A stretch of DNA of 55,542 bases from Gaiella sp038230035 (GCA_038230035.1 JBBRNX010000020.1:1-55542), one strand, 5' to 3'; positions 47,195-55,000 are shown, numbered from the stretch's first letter. A program made the numbers and translations. The notes: generated from the letters alone by a model not told the origin.

Positions 47195-48232
47195 GTGCCG
47201 CGCGCGCTCATCGTCGGCGGAACGGGCCTGATCGGCCGCGCCATCGCCCGTCGACTGCTCGTGAGCGGTTGGACCGTCGACCTCACCGGCCGTGACCCTA
47301 ACCACCTCGCACCCGATATCGCCGCGGCCGGAGGAAGATTCGTCACAGCAGCACGCGACGACGGAGATCAGCTTGCCGCGGCTCTCGGCGACGGTGCCGA
47401 CCTGCTCGTCGACTGCATCTGCTACACCGCCGCCGACGCGGCGCGGCTGGTGCCGCTTGCGCGAGCGGCCGGCTCGACCGTGATGGTCTCGAGCAAGGCT
47501 GTGTACGTCGACGGGAACGGCAACCATCCCAACTCGGATATCGCCCCGCGGTTCGACGGCCCGATCCGCGAGACGCAGCCGACGATGGCGCCTAGCCACG
47601 CCGACCACAACACGCGCGAGGGCTACGGAGCGAACAAGGTCGCCGCCGAGCAGGTTCTTCTCGACAGTGGTCTTCCCGTTACGGTGCTCAGGCCGTCGAA
47701 GGTCCATGGCGAGGGCGCGCTGAAGCCGAACGAGTGGGTCTTCGTCAAGCGGGTGCTCGACCGTCGACCCGCTGTCTTCCTCGCCCGACGGGGTGCCGCC
47801 GTCGATCACACGTCGGCTGCCGCGAACATCGCGACGCTGGTCGAGATGGTCGCGGCGAAGCCGGGTCGGCGGACCCTCAACAGCGCCGATCCCGACGCCT
47901 TGAGCGCACTGGAGATCTCGCGGGTCATCGCGCGCCACCTCGGCCACGTCTGGAACGAGGTGCTCCTCGATGAGGACGCCGACGAGTCGCTGGGGCGAGT
48001 TCCCTGGCAGGCCCCACACCCGATCGTGCTCGACATGACGGCGGCGGCCGAGCTCGGCTACACGCCTGCCGGCGACTACGCGGCAACGGTCACGGACGAG
48101 ATCGACTGGCTCGTCCGCGTCTCTGCGACCGGCTCGGTCGCCGACCTCGTGCCCGGCTTCGACGCCGCGTACTTCGAGCCGATGCTGGACTACGCCGCCG
48201 AGGACCGCTACCTCGCGACGGCTCAGGGCTGA
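47195..48232 (+). CDS. NAD-dependent epimerase/dehydratase, extended SDR
   Basis: A 345-residue Rossmann enzyme. ALIVGGTGLIGRAIARRLL binds NAD(P) (GxxGxxG, residues about 8-14), LVDCICYTAADAARLVPLAR is the strand-4 region, MVSSKAVYVDG the Ser position, and GYGANKVAAEQVLL the Tyr-x3-Lys of the active site. LRPSKVHGEGALKPNEWVFV shows the usual (R-P-x-x-V/I-x-G) strand. The substrate, often a nucleotide sugar in this class, is unknown. GTG 47195 is fixed by a TACGTT box. Confidence 0.86.
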   Translation: MPRALIVGGTGLIGRAIARRLLVSGWTVDLTGRDPNHLAPDIAAAGGRFVTAARDDGDQLAAALGDGADLLVDCICYTAADAARLVPLARAAGSTVMVSSKAVYVDGNGNHPNSDIAPRFDGPIRETQPTMAPSHADHNTREGYGANKVAAEQVLLDSGLPVTVLRPSKVHGEGALKPNEWVFVKRVLDRRPAVFLARRGAAVDHTSAAANIATLVEMVAAKPGRRTLNSADPDALSALEISRVIARHLGHVWNEVLLDEDADESLGRVPWQAPHPIVLDMTAAAELGYTPAGDYAATVTDEIDWLVRVSATGSVADLVPGFDAAYFEPMLDYAAEDRYLATAQG

Positions 48233-48251
48233 CCGCGCGACGACCGCTCGA

Positions 48252-48461
48252 CTAGGGGAGCCGCCAGAACTCGCGGACGAGCCCGAGCCGATCCAGAATC
48301 GCCTGGTTCTGCTCGCGCGTATGAGGTTGCCACTCGGGTAGGAGGCGGTCACTCCACCAGGCGTGTGCGAGCTCATTGAGCTTGCCGACGGGGATCGTCG
48401 CTCCGGGCGCTCGCCCGCCGAGCCACCGGCTGATGTGCTCCTCCGACCGGAAGAGATTCAT
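48252..48461 (-). CDS. MerB-like protein, C-terminal part after in-frame UGA
   Basis: This 69-residue frame is in phase with the MerB-like gene upstream; only TGA AGC ACA separates it from that frame's last codon. It encodes the C-terminal tail of the family: MNLFRSEEHISRWLGGRAPG, then ELAHAWWSDRLLPEWQPHTR and QAILDRLGLVREFWRLP. FRSEEH follows the second catalytic cysteine in MerB-like proteins, so this piece makes sense only as the end of the longer gene. ATG 48461 has no ribosome site and is probably an internal Met. See the gene at 48468-48911. Confidence 0.7.
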   Translation of the reverse strand: MNLFRSEEHISRWLGGRAPGATIPVGKLNELAHAWWSDRLLPEWQPHTREQNQAILDRLGLVREFWRLP

Positions 48462-48470
48462 TGTGCTTCA
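48438..48470 (-). promoter_or_regulatory. UGA with SECIS-like hairpin
   Basis: TGA at 48468-48470, 12 nt, then stem CTCTTCC (48455-48449), loop GGTC (48448-48445), stem GGAGGAG (48444-48438). The loop begins 19 nt after UGA and has G at its first two positions, as asked for by published bacterial SECIS models. The stem also codes for the conserved FRSEEH, so it is not independent proof. Confidence 0.35.
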
Positions 48471-48911
48471 GGTGAAGACGATGTCGTCCCACCAGCGGGC
48501 GGCGGGAACCAGGCAGTGGAACAGGAGGCTCTCGTCGTCGGGCCGCTGGTCGCGCACCTCGACGTTCAGGGCTGCACCGCAATCAGGGCATGACGTCTCG
48601 ATCCGACCGTCTGTGTGCAATGCGGCGCAGATCCCAAATGCGTCCCAGGCGCAGTTCGCGTACCACCACCGACTCTTCGCCAGCACCCGATGCGCGGTCG
48701 GAACGGCCGAGAACGGGTTCGCCATCCGGATCTCGGCGGTGGCAGGGTCCAGGACGAGCGCGTGCTGCTCGTGCAAGCGTTGCCAGCCACCCACGACATC
48801 CGCAGGCGACAGGCCGTCGGAGTCCGCGACCTCGATCGCCGTCGGCGCACGCCCAAGCTCGACGAAAAGGCTGTAGGTCGACGATCTCAGTTGGAGGTCG
48901 TGCTCATCCAC
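48468..48911 (-). CDS. MerB-like organomercurial lyase family protein, UGA at the catalytic Cys
   Basis: A 147-residue frame up to the UGA; 219 residues if the UGA (codon 148) is read. An N-terminal winged-helix-like part (about 10-55, VELGRAPTAIEVADSDGLSP) is followed by the MerB core: NPFSAVPTAHRVLAKSRWWY, ANCAWDAFGICAALHTDGRI (Cys87 and Asp90), TSCPDCGAALN, and ARWWDDIVFT just before UGA. In E. coli MerB the catalytic residues are Cys96, Asp99 and Cys159; here Cys87, Asp90 and UGA148 keep nearly the same spacing (61 versus 63). The UGA thus replaces the second catalytic Cys, as selenocysteine or as a nonsense mutation (TGC to TGA). No Hg-resistance neighbours are seen. Confidence 0.72.
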   Translation of the reverse strand: MDEHDLQLRSSTYSLFVELGRAPTAIEVADSDGLSPADVVGGWQRLHEQHALVLDPATAEIRMANPFSAVPTAHRVLAKSRWWYANCAWDAFGICAALHTDGRIETSCPDCGAALNVEVRDQRPDDESLLFHCLVPAARWWDDIVFT

Positions 48912-48939
48912 CGGCGATACCTTCCCACACGGAGCTCAC

Positions 48940-48945
48940 TAGGAT
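48940..48945 (+). promoter_or_regulatory. -10 box, leaderless, FAD oxidoreductase
   Basis: TAGGAT followed by 6 nt and GTG 48952; divergent from the MerB-like gene. Confidence 0.45.
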
Positions 48946-48951
48946 CGGCCA

Positions 48952-50082
48952 GTGCTACGAGTTGTGATCCTTGGCGCAGGCTTCGGAGGTCTCGAGCTCG
49001 CGACCGGACTTTCGGAGGCGCTCGGCGACTCGATCGACGTCACGCTGATCGACAAGAGCGACGGCTTCTTTTTCGGTTTCTCGAAGCTCGACCTGATGTT
49101 CGGGCGCGCGACCCGGGACGGGCTTCATCTTCCGTATCGCGACATCGCGAAGCCGGGTGTGAGTTTCCTGCGGGAGACGGTGACGGCGATCGATCCCGAG
49201 GCGCGACGCGTCACGACCGACGCCGGTGTCCACGAGGCGGATGTCCTAGTTGTTGCACTGGGCGCCGACTACGACTTCGACGCGACGCCCGGGCTGGTCG
49301 AGGCCGGGAACGAGTTCTATTCGGTAGCCGGCGCCGAGCGGCTTGCCGAAGTGCTGCCCACGTTCTCGCGCGGTCGCGCGATCATCGGCGTCTGCGACGC
49401 GCCGTTCAAGTGTCCGCCGGCGCCGAGCGAGGCCGCCCTGCTGCTTCATGACTACCTGTTGGCACGCGGCGTTCGCGATGCCTGCGAGATCTCGATCGTC
49501 ATCCCGTTCAAGACGCCAGTGCCGCCGTCGCCAGATACCTCCGAGGCACTCGTGGCGGCGTTCGAGGAGCGTGGGATCGAGTTCGTCCCCGAGCGTCGTG
49601 TCGCGTCTCTCGACGCCGCCCGGAGCGTCGCAGTGCTCGACGACGGCAGCGAGATGCCGTTCGACGTGTTGCTCGGCGTCCCCAAGCACCGTGCTCCCGA
49701 CGTCGTCATCGCGAGCGGCATGGCCGAGGGGGGCTACGTACCCGTCGATTCGAGGACGCTTCAGACGCGGTTCCCCGGTGTGTACGCCGTCGGAGACGTC
49801 GCCGCGATCGGCGTCCCGAAAGCAGGCGTCTTTGCCGAGGGAGCTGCGCGGATCGTCGCCGCGTCGCTGATCGCGACGCTTCGTGGTGGCGAGCAGCCCG
49901 CCGCCTATGGCGGGATCGGCTCCTGCTACGTCGAGTTCGGCGCGGGCCGCGTGGGCCGCGTCGACGTCGACTTCCTCTCGGGGCCGAAGCCCACCGGCGT
50001 CTTCCGCGAGCCGTCCACCGCCCTGGTGACCGAGAAGCACGAGTTCGGCTCTACCCGGAGCGCCCGCTGGTTCGGACGCTGA
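48952..50082 (+). CDS. FAD/NAD(P)-dependent oxidoreductase, sulfide:quinone-reductase-like
   Basis: A 376-residue flavoprotein. RVVILGAGFGGLELATGL binds FAD (residues about 5-15), VLVVALGADYDF is the ATG-like motif, GRAIIGVCDAPFKCPPAPSE and AALLLHDYLLARGV hold a cysteine at the position of a redox Cys in SQR/FCC enzymes, and GVYAVGDVAAIGVPKAGVFA is the second FAD motif (Y-A-V-G-D). The C-terminal cysteines of true SQR are absent apart from GGIGSCYVEFGAG. It could reduce quinone or a small thiol compound; the sulfide role is uncertain. GTG 48952 is fixed by a TAGGAT box. Confidence 0.85.
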   Translation: MLRVVILGAGFGGLELATGLSEALGDSIDVTLIDKSDGFFFGFSKLDLMFGRATRDGLHLPYRDIAKPGVSFLRETVTAIDPEARRVTTDAGVHEADVLVVALGADYDFDATPGLVEAGNEFYSVAGAERLAEVLPTFSRGRAIIGVCDAPFKCPPAPSEAALLLHDYLLARGVRDACEISIVIPFKTPVPPSPDTSEALVAAFEERGIEFVPERRVASLDAARSVAVLDDGSEMPFDVLLGVPKHRAPDVVIASGMAEGGYVPVDSRTLQTRFPGVYAVGDVAAIGVPKAGVFAEGAARIVAASLIATLRGGEQPAAYGGIGSCYVEFGAGRVGRVDVDFLSGPKPTGVFREPSTALVTEKHEFGSTRSARWFGR

Positions 50083-50083
50083 G

Positions 50084-50845
50084 CTACACAGCGTCAGCGC
50101 GCTCCCAGAGTGCGAGAAGAGCGTCGCCTAGACGTCCAGGCTCGATCCGATGCGGAGGGTCGAAGTGGTGACGCTCCGGAAACGTCTCGACGGTGAAATC
50201 GGAGAAGATCGTCGCCAAGCGCTCGGCCATCAGTCCGTAGTACTCGGGATTGCTGAGGCCGCCGAGTGCGAAGTAGACGGGCCGGTCGAACGCCCGCAGC
50301 GCTTCGATGTCGAGATCGCCGCTGTCGAACGCGGCGATGAAGGCGCGCACTCCCACCGGGCGCTTCGCCATCCACGGTGGAGGAGGCCCATCGGGTGGTG
50401 ACGGCGGCTCGACGCCGGCAGCGAGCTGCAGCCGCAAGAACGCTGACATGAACTGATCCGGAGGCAGTGAGTTGAGCGCGCGCAAGCGCCGGATCACCCC
50501 TTCCTCCGCGGTCGTCCGCTCGTTCCCCGCCCACGCGGGTTCGAGTAGCGCAAGGCTCAGCAGCCGCGAGCCGTGCACTGCTGCAAACGCAAGGGACGAC
50601 GCCCCGCCGCCCGAGTAGCCAACGAGATGGAAACGCTCGAAACCGCGGCAGTCGGCTTCCCGCAGGATCCCTGCCACCTCGGTGTCGAGTCCATAGTCCT
50701 GCGGCGGCTGTTCGCCCGCGTACACCTCGAGGTCCTTCGCGACCGCGTCGACGCGCTCGCCGAGCACGTGGAGCAACGCCGCGTATGCGGCTTCGGCGGG
50801 CAGCACCGCTCCTGGCAGAAGCATGACCGCGTGTCGGGTCGACAT
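50084..50845 (-). CDS. Alpha/beta hydrolase
   Basis: A 253-residue serine hydrolase-type protein. HAVMLLPGAVLPAEAAYAAL gives the first strand and oxyanion loop, FHLVGYSGGGASSLAFAAVH the nucleophile elbow (Ser in GYSGG), FDRPVYFALGGLSNPEYY the late strand with a possible acid, and VETFPERHHFDPPHRIEPGR the His region. Substrate unknown. ATG 50845 follows a TAGGGT box by 7 nt. It is convergent with the FAD enzyme (stops 2 nt apart). Confidence 0.85.
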   Translation of the reverse strand: MSTRHAVMLLPGAVLPAEAAYAALLHVLGERVDAVAKDLEVYAGEQPPQDYGLDTEVAGILREADCRGFERFHLVGYSGGGASSLAFAAVHGSRLLSLALLEPAWAGNERTTAEEGVIRRLRALNSLPPDQFMSAFLRLQLAAGVEPPSPPDGPPPPWMAKRPVGVRAFIAAFDSGDLDIEALRAFDRPVYFALGGLSNPEYYGLMAERLATIFSDFTVETFPERHHFDPPHRIEPGRLGDALLALWERADAV

Positions 50846-50852
50846 GGCCTCG

Positions 50853-50858
50853 ACCCTA
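50853..50858 (-). promoter_or_regulatory. -10 box, leaderless, alpha/beta hydrolase
   Basis: TAGGGT on the minus strand, 7 nt before ATG 50845. Confidence 0.45.
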
Positions 50859-50912
50859 CTCTGGAGCGCCTAGCCGGCTCAAGACCCATTCTGGCCCGCC
50901 GACGTCAATCGG

Positions 50913-50918
50913 TAGCTT
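50913..50918 (+). promoter_or_regulatory. -10 box, leaderless, LanC-like gene
   Basis: TAGCTT followed by 6 nt and GTG 50925; divergent from the hydrolase. Confidence 0.45.
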
Positions 50919-50924
50919 GTCGCG

Positions 50925-52067
50925 GTGCTGTTCTCGCCGGAGCTCCACGAGCCGCTGGCCGGCAGACATTGGAGTGCGGAACGGGCTCGAGACGCGATCC
51001 GCGCGATCGTCGGCGACACCGAGGCAGCGTTCGACGACGGCTGGCCCGCCCATCCCGATGACGGCGAGGCCGAGACGATGCGCTTCCGCACGGTCTACCT
51101 CGGCGGGGCCGGCGTGGTCGATGCCCTGCGGAGACTCGCGCCTGTCGTCGAGAGCCGGCGCGGCTATGTCCCCTATCTGGAGCGATCCCTCGAGGTGCTC
51201 GCCGATTCCCCGGACTTCCCCGACGACGACTCGGCTCAGAGCCTGTGGATGGGCGAGACAGGCATCCGGCTCGTGCTGCAGCGCCTCTCACCGTCGGCTG
51301 AGAACCTGAATCGACTCGAACAGCTGATCGCGGCGAACGTCGAGGACGAGCGGCGCGAAGTGATGTGGGGCAGCCCAGGAACGATGCTCGCTGCACGCGC
51401 TCTGTACGACGCGACCGGCGAGTCGCGCTGGCTCGAGCTGTGGCGGCGCAGCGCAGACTGGCTGCGAAGCGAATGGGACGCGGAGACGAACGTCTGGACG
51501 CAGCACCTGTACGGCAGCGAGGTGCACTACTTGGGACCGGCGCACGGCTTTGCCGGCTGCGTCCTCGCGCTCTCCGCAGAGCCCGACGCTGATCTGCGGC
51601 GCCGCACCGGCGTCGTCGCGCGTCGCGAGGCGATCGTGGAGGACGGGATGGCGAACTGGCCACCGATAGCGTCGTCGCCCCTCGTGCATGCGCGGACGGG
51701 CGAGATCCGTACGCAGTGGTGCCACGGCGCGCCCGGCATGGTCACGTCGCTGCTAGACCTGCTGGACGAGGACCTGGCGCTCGCCGGCGGCGAGCTGACG
51801 TGGCGAGCCGGCCCGCTGGCCAAAGGCGCGAACCTCTGTCACGGCACCGCCGGCAACGGCTACGCCTTCCTCGCTCTCTTCGCACGGACGGCCGACGAGC
51901 TGTGGCTGACGCGCGCACGCGAGTTCGCGATGCACGCGATCCACCAGGTCGAGCAAGCGAGGGCGAGCTACGGGCGCGGCCGGTACACGCTGTGGACCGG
52001 CGATCCCGGGACAGCGCTCTACCTCGCACACTGCCTCGAGGGCAGCGGCGGGTTACCGCTTCCGTAG
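50925..52067 (+). CDS. LanC-like (LANCL-type) zinc protein, stand-alone
   Basis: A 380-residue alpha/alpha-toroid of the lanthionine synthetase C family. Seven GxxG-type hairpins are visible (SLWMGETGIRLVLQRL, VMWGSPGTMLAARALYDA, LGPAHGFAGCVLALSA, TQWCHGAPGMVTSLLDLL, NLCHGTAGNGYAFLALFA, TLWTGDPGTALYLAHCLEGS). Zinc ligands are the Cys of WCHGAPG (about 266) and Cys-His of LCHGTAGNG (305, 306), all present. There is no lanthipeptide precursor, LanB/LanM or exporter nearby, so it resembles the eukaryote-like LANCL proteins more than a lantibiotic enzyme. GTG 50925 is fixed by a TAGCTT box. Confidence 0.88.
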   Translation: MLFSPELHEPLAGRHWSAERARDAIRAIVGDTEAAFDDGWPAHPDDGEAETMRFRTVYLGGAGVVDALRRLAPVVESRRGYVPYLERSLEVLADSPDFPDDDSAQSLWMGETGIRLVLQRLSPSAENLNRLEQLIAANVEDERREVMWGSPGTMLAARALYDATGESRWLELWRRSADWLRSEWDAETNVWTQHLYGSEVHYLGPAHGFAGCVLALSAEPDADLRRRTGVVARREAIVEDGMANWPPIASSPLVHARTGEIRTQWCHGAPGMVTSLLDLLDEDLALAGGELTWRAGPLAKGANLCHGTAGNGYAFLALFARTADELWLTRAREFAMHAIHQVEQARASYGRGRYTLWTGDPGTALYLAHCLEGSGGLPLP

Positions 52068-52077
52068 CTGCGCCGAC

Positions 52078-52845
52078 TCAGTCCAAGAGCTGGTCGAGTC
52101 CGCGAACCAGTCCGACCCTGCCGGGCACGGCCCGGATTGCAAGCAGCGTTCCGGCAACGTATGGCGCTGGTGTCTCGCCGGCGTCGTGGCGGATCGACAG
52201 CCTCTCGCCTTCGGCGGCGAAGACGATCTCGGTCGAGACGACGAAGCTGGGCAGGCGAAGCGAATGCACCTGTGTACCCGCCACGGTCGCTCCGCGTGCC
52301 TCGCGTGCGCCCATGATCTCGTCGATCGGGACACCGAGTGCCGGAGGTCGCACGGCGTCGAGGCGCTCGGCCAGCTCCCGGGCGGTGCCGCTCGGCGCAT
52401 CCGACTTGCCCGCGCTCGCATAGTCGATGACCTCCCAGGCGCCCAAGTGCCGGGCGGCTCCCATTGCGGACCGAAGAAGCAGAGCAGCCGTCAGCGAGAA
52501 GTTCCCGGCCGCGATGACCCCAACCTGCCTGCCCCGCGCGAGGGCGTCGATTTCGTCGTAGTCCACCGCCGAGAGCCCGCTCGAGCCGACCACCACGTTG
52601 ACGCAGCGCTCGACCGCCGCGAGGACGTTCTCCCGGACAGCCGCGGCGTGGGTGTAGTCGACGAGTACGTCCGCGCCAACGGCATCGAGCGCCTCGGCTA
52701 CCGACGAGAAGCTCGCTGGATCCGAGCGAGAGACGCCTGCGACGAGCTCCAGGTCGTCTGCCGCCTCGACCGCTGCGGCGACCGGACGACCTGTCCAGCC
52801 GGTGATCCCAGCGACGCAGACGCGAATCATGCGCGAGTCAGACAT
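52078..52845 (-). CDS. DapB-like dihydrodipicolinate reductase family protein
   Basis: A 255-residue NAD(P)-dependent reductase of the DapB fold. RVCVAGITGWTGRPVAAAVE binds the nucleotide, DVLVDYTHAAAVRENVLAAV and VNVVVGSSGLSAVDYDEIDA are DapB strands, VGVIAAGNFSLTAALLL is the A-P-N-F-S-like motif, and YASAGKSDAPSGTARELAER the substrate motif with Lys and S-G-T-A. The catalytic His pair before it (E-x2-H-H-x3-K in DapB) is absent: EVIDYASAGK. Activity in lysine synthesis is thus doubtful. ATG 52845 is fixed by a TAAGGT box 7 nt upstream. Confidence 0.83.
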   Translation of the reverse strand: MSDSRMIRVCVAGITGWTGRPVAAAVEAADDLELVAGVSRSDPASFSSVAEALDAVGADVLVDYTHAAAVRENVLAAVERCVNVVVGSSGLSAVDYDEIDALARGRQVGVIAAGNFSLTAALLLRSAMGAARHLGAWEVIDYASAGKSDAPSGTARELAERLDAVRPPALGVPIDEIMGAREARGATVAGTQVHSLRLPSFVVSTEIVFAAEGERLSIRHDAGETPAPYVAGTLLAIRAVPGRVGLVRGLDQLLD

Positions 52846-52852
52846 CAGGGCG

Positions 52853-52858
52853 ACCTTA
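52853..52858 (-). promoter_or_regulatory. -10 box, leaderless, DapB-like gene
   Basis: TAAGGT on the minus strand, 7 nt before ATG 52845; this chooses 52845 over 52830. Confidence 0.45.
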
Positions 52859-52946
52859 GACGACACGGGCCGTCGCGGCGATGATTCTGGAGCTGCTCGA
52901 AGGTCTACATTGCGGCACCATAGGGAGCGACGAGAGGAGCGAGTCC

Positions 52947-53543
52947 ATGCGCATCGTGATCGCCGAGTTCATGAGCCTGGACGGCGTCGTGCAGGCGCCG
53001 GGCGGGCCGGAGGAGGACACCGACGGCGGCTTCGCCCACGGCGGCTGGTCGCATCCGTTCTTCGATCCCGAGGTCATGGGCGGCGCCATCGGCGAGGGGA
53101 TGGCCAAGACCAGCGCACTGCTGTTCGGACGCCGCACCTGGCAGACGATGGCCGCGGCGTGGCCCGGGCGGGCGGGCGACCCGTTCGCCGACCAGATGAA
53201 CGCCATCCGGAAGTACGTCGTGTCCGCGACGCTCGGCGACGACGATCTGACGTGGAACAACTCCACGCGCATCCCTGGCGACCAGGCCATTGACCGCATC
53301 CGCGAGCTGCACGAGATCGACGGGGGCGACCTGATGGTGATGGGAAGCCCGACGCTCGTGCGCGCCCTCCTACGCGAGGGCTTGGTCGACGAGCTACGCC
53401 TCATGCTCGAGCCGGTGATCCTCGGCGGCGGCAAGACGATCTTCCCCGACGACGGCACGCTGCGCACACTCGAGCTCGTCTCGACGACCACGAGTGCGAC
53501 AGGTGTCCACGTGTGCACCTACAGGCCGCTCGCCGGGCCGTAG
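52947..53543 (+). CDS. Dihydrofolate reductase-like (RibD C-terminal) protein
   Basis: A 198-residue DHFR/RibD_C-fold reductase. RIVIAEFMSLDGVVQAPGG opens the fold, ALLFGRRTWQTMAAAWPGRA is the NADP region, KYVVSATLGDDDLTWNNSTR, then DGGDLMVMGSPTLVRALLRE and GLVDELRLMLEPVILGGGKT the C-terminal hallmarks. The family includes many stress- or antibiotic-associated reductases of unknown substrate. ATG 52947 has GAGAGGAG 6-7 nt upstream, and a TACATT box lies about 40 nt before it, so this gene has a normal leader unlike many neighbours. Confidence 0.88.
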   Translation: MRIVIAEFMSLDGVVQAPGGPEEDTDGGFAHGGWSHPFFDPEVMGGAIGEGMAKTSALLFGRRTWQTMAAAWPGRAGDPFADQMNAIRKYVVSATLGDDDLTWNNSTRIPGDQAIDRIRELHEIDGGDLMVMGSPTLVRALLREGLVDELRLMLEPVILGGGKTIFPDDGTLRTLELVSTTTSATGVHVCTYRPLAGP

Positions 53544-53629
53544 ATCGAAACCTCGCCAGCGCTGCTGTTTGGACCAGGACGCCGCATGCCGATAGGTGTG
53601 CGATTGAATTGCGGTGGCTCCCTCAATCG

Positions 53630-55000
53630 ATGCTTGAAGCACAGCTGCGGTCTAGGCTTCTGTGGCTCGCTCTCGCACTGAGTGCCGTCGCGACGCTTTG
53701 GGGCTTGCTTCGAAGTCCGTCGAGTGTGCTGGTGGCGCTTCCGGGGATCGCCCTCTCCGTGTTGTTGTTTAGAGATCGCCGCCTTGCGTCGAAGCGCGCC
53801 AGCTCGCAGGAGATGGAGGCGCCAGTTCGATCGTCACCTGCTGCGCCGCCGCAGTTCGAGGGCGGGATCCACGAGCTGCTTGTTTCGGCACGGAGGCTGT
53901 TCCAAGCGGACTACGTCGAGATCCTCGTTCTTCCGCAGAAGCAGGATGGACCTGTGCATCGGAATGTCAGCAGCCGTCAGGGCGAAAGCTTGATGCTCGC
54001 CGAGCCACTGGTGGAGACGGACGAGCTCGCTCTCGAGGCGATTCGCCGTAGCGGGCGGCAGCCGGTCGTGGTGACAGGCGATGCCGCAGATCCTGACCTC
54101 CTGCGCGTTCTGGAAGCACGTGGCCTGCGTAACGGGATCATCGGCATTCTCATGGCGTCGCGTGGCGACCTCGGTATCGCGCTGGTGGGAGACCTCGCCG
54201 CTGAGGCAGGAGAACTGGGAGCGGCAGATTCGACTGTCTTCGCGACGTTTTGCGGCCACGCCAGCGTTGTGTTGGAGATTGCCTGGCTGGGGCAGTCGCT
54301 TGCGGAGTTGACGGAGATGAAGGAGCGGCTGCATCACCAGGCCTTCCACGACGCGCTCACGGGCCTCCCCAACCGCGTTCTCTTCAGCGAACGCGTCGCT
54401 GCGGCTCTCGATCGCTCACGCTCGGCGGGGTCCGACTATGGACCGACTGTTCTGCTGCTCGACCTGGACAACTTCAAGATCGTCAACGACACGTGGGGCC
54501 ACGCGGCAGGGGACGACCTCCTGGTCGCGGTGGCCGATCGCCTGCGCCTTGCTATCCGGCCGACGGACTTGCCGGCCCGGCTCGGCGGCGACGAGTTCGC
54601 GGTCTTGCTCGACGACATATCACCCGGAGTGGGTGCGGCGGCGGCCGAGCGTATCTCGCTGATCTTCACGGAGCCGTTCCATGTCCACGACCGTTCGGTC
54701 GTGATGCGCCCGAGCGTTGGGATCGCCACGGCCGAACGCAACATCTCGGCCGAGCAGTTGCTGCGCAACGCCGACGAAGCGATGTACGAGGCGAAGGCGG
54801 ACGAGGTACGGCACGTCGCCTCCTACGAGCCGGAGAGCCATGCGGCTACGCGCCGCCGTGGCGCGTTCAGTTCGAGCTCGACGACGCGCTCGAACGCCAC
54901 CAGATCGAACTACGCTTCCAGCCCGTCGTGTCGCTCGAGGATGGGTCAATCCAGGCGTTCGAGTCACTCGTCCGGTGGGCTCACCCGACGTACGGTCTGA
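53630..55000 (+). CDS. GAF-GGDEF protein, frameshifted before its EAL domain
   Basis: ATG 53630 is the likely start. Two membrane helices (about residues 8-45), a GAF-like domain (about 75-220), then GGDEF (about 230-390): FHDALTGLPNRVLFSERVAA, VLLLDLDNFKIVNDTWGHAA, RLGGDEFAVLLDD (about 318, with RPTD inhibitory site before it), LLRNADEAMYEAKADEV. True coding sequence ends near 54866. After that the frame runs out of phase through Ser/Thr/Arg-rich sequence to 55000, while a perfect EAL continues one base out of phase. A single-base deletion near 54866 is the simplest reading. It would be a diguanylate cyclase cut off from its phosphodiesterase. Confidence 0.82.
   Translation: MLEAQLRSRLLWLALALSAVATLWGLLRSPSSVLVALPGIALSVLLFRDRRLASKRASSQEMEAPVRSSPAAPPQFEGGIHELLVSARRLFQADYVEILVLPQKQDGPVHRNVSSRQGESLMLAEPLVETDELALEAIRRSGRQPVVVTGDAADPDLLRVLEARGLRNGIIGILMASRGDLGIALVGDLAAEAGELGAADSTVFATFCGHASVVLEIAWLGQSLAELTEMKERLHHQAFHDALTGLPNRVLFSERVAAALDRSRSAGSDYGPTVLLLDLDNFKIVNDTWGHAAGDDLLVAVADRLRLAIRPTDLPARLGGDEFAVLLDDISPGVGAAAAERISLIFTEPFHVHDRSVVMRPSVGIATAERNISAEQLLRNADEAMYEAKADEVRHVASYEPESHAATRRRGAFSSSSTTRSNATRSNYASSPSCRSRMGQSRRSSHSSGGLTRRTV

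Noticed and set aside
54850..54885. Programmed frameshift in the second GGDEF-EAL gene
   Set aside because: No slippery heptamer lies near the junction (GGC GCG TTC AGT), so a deletion or sequence error is simpler.
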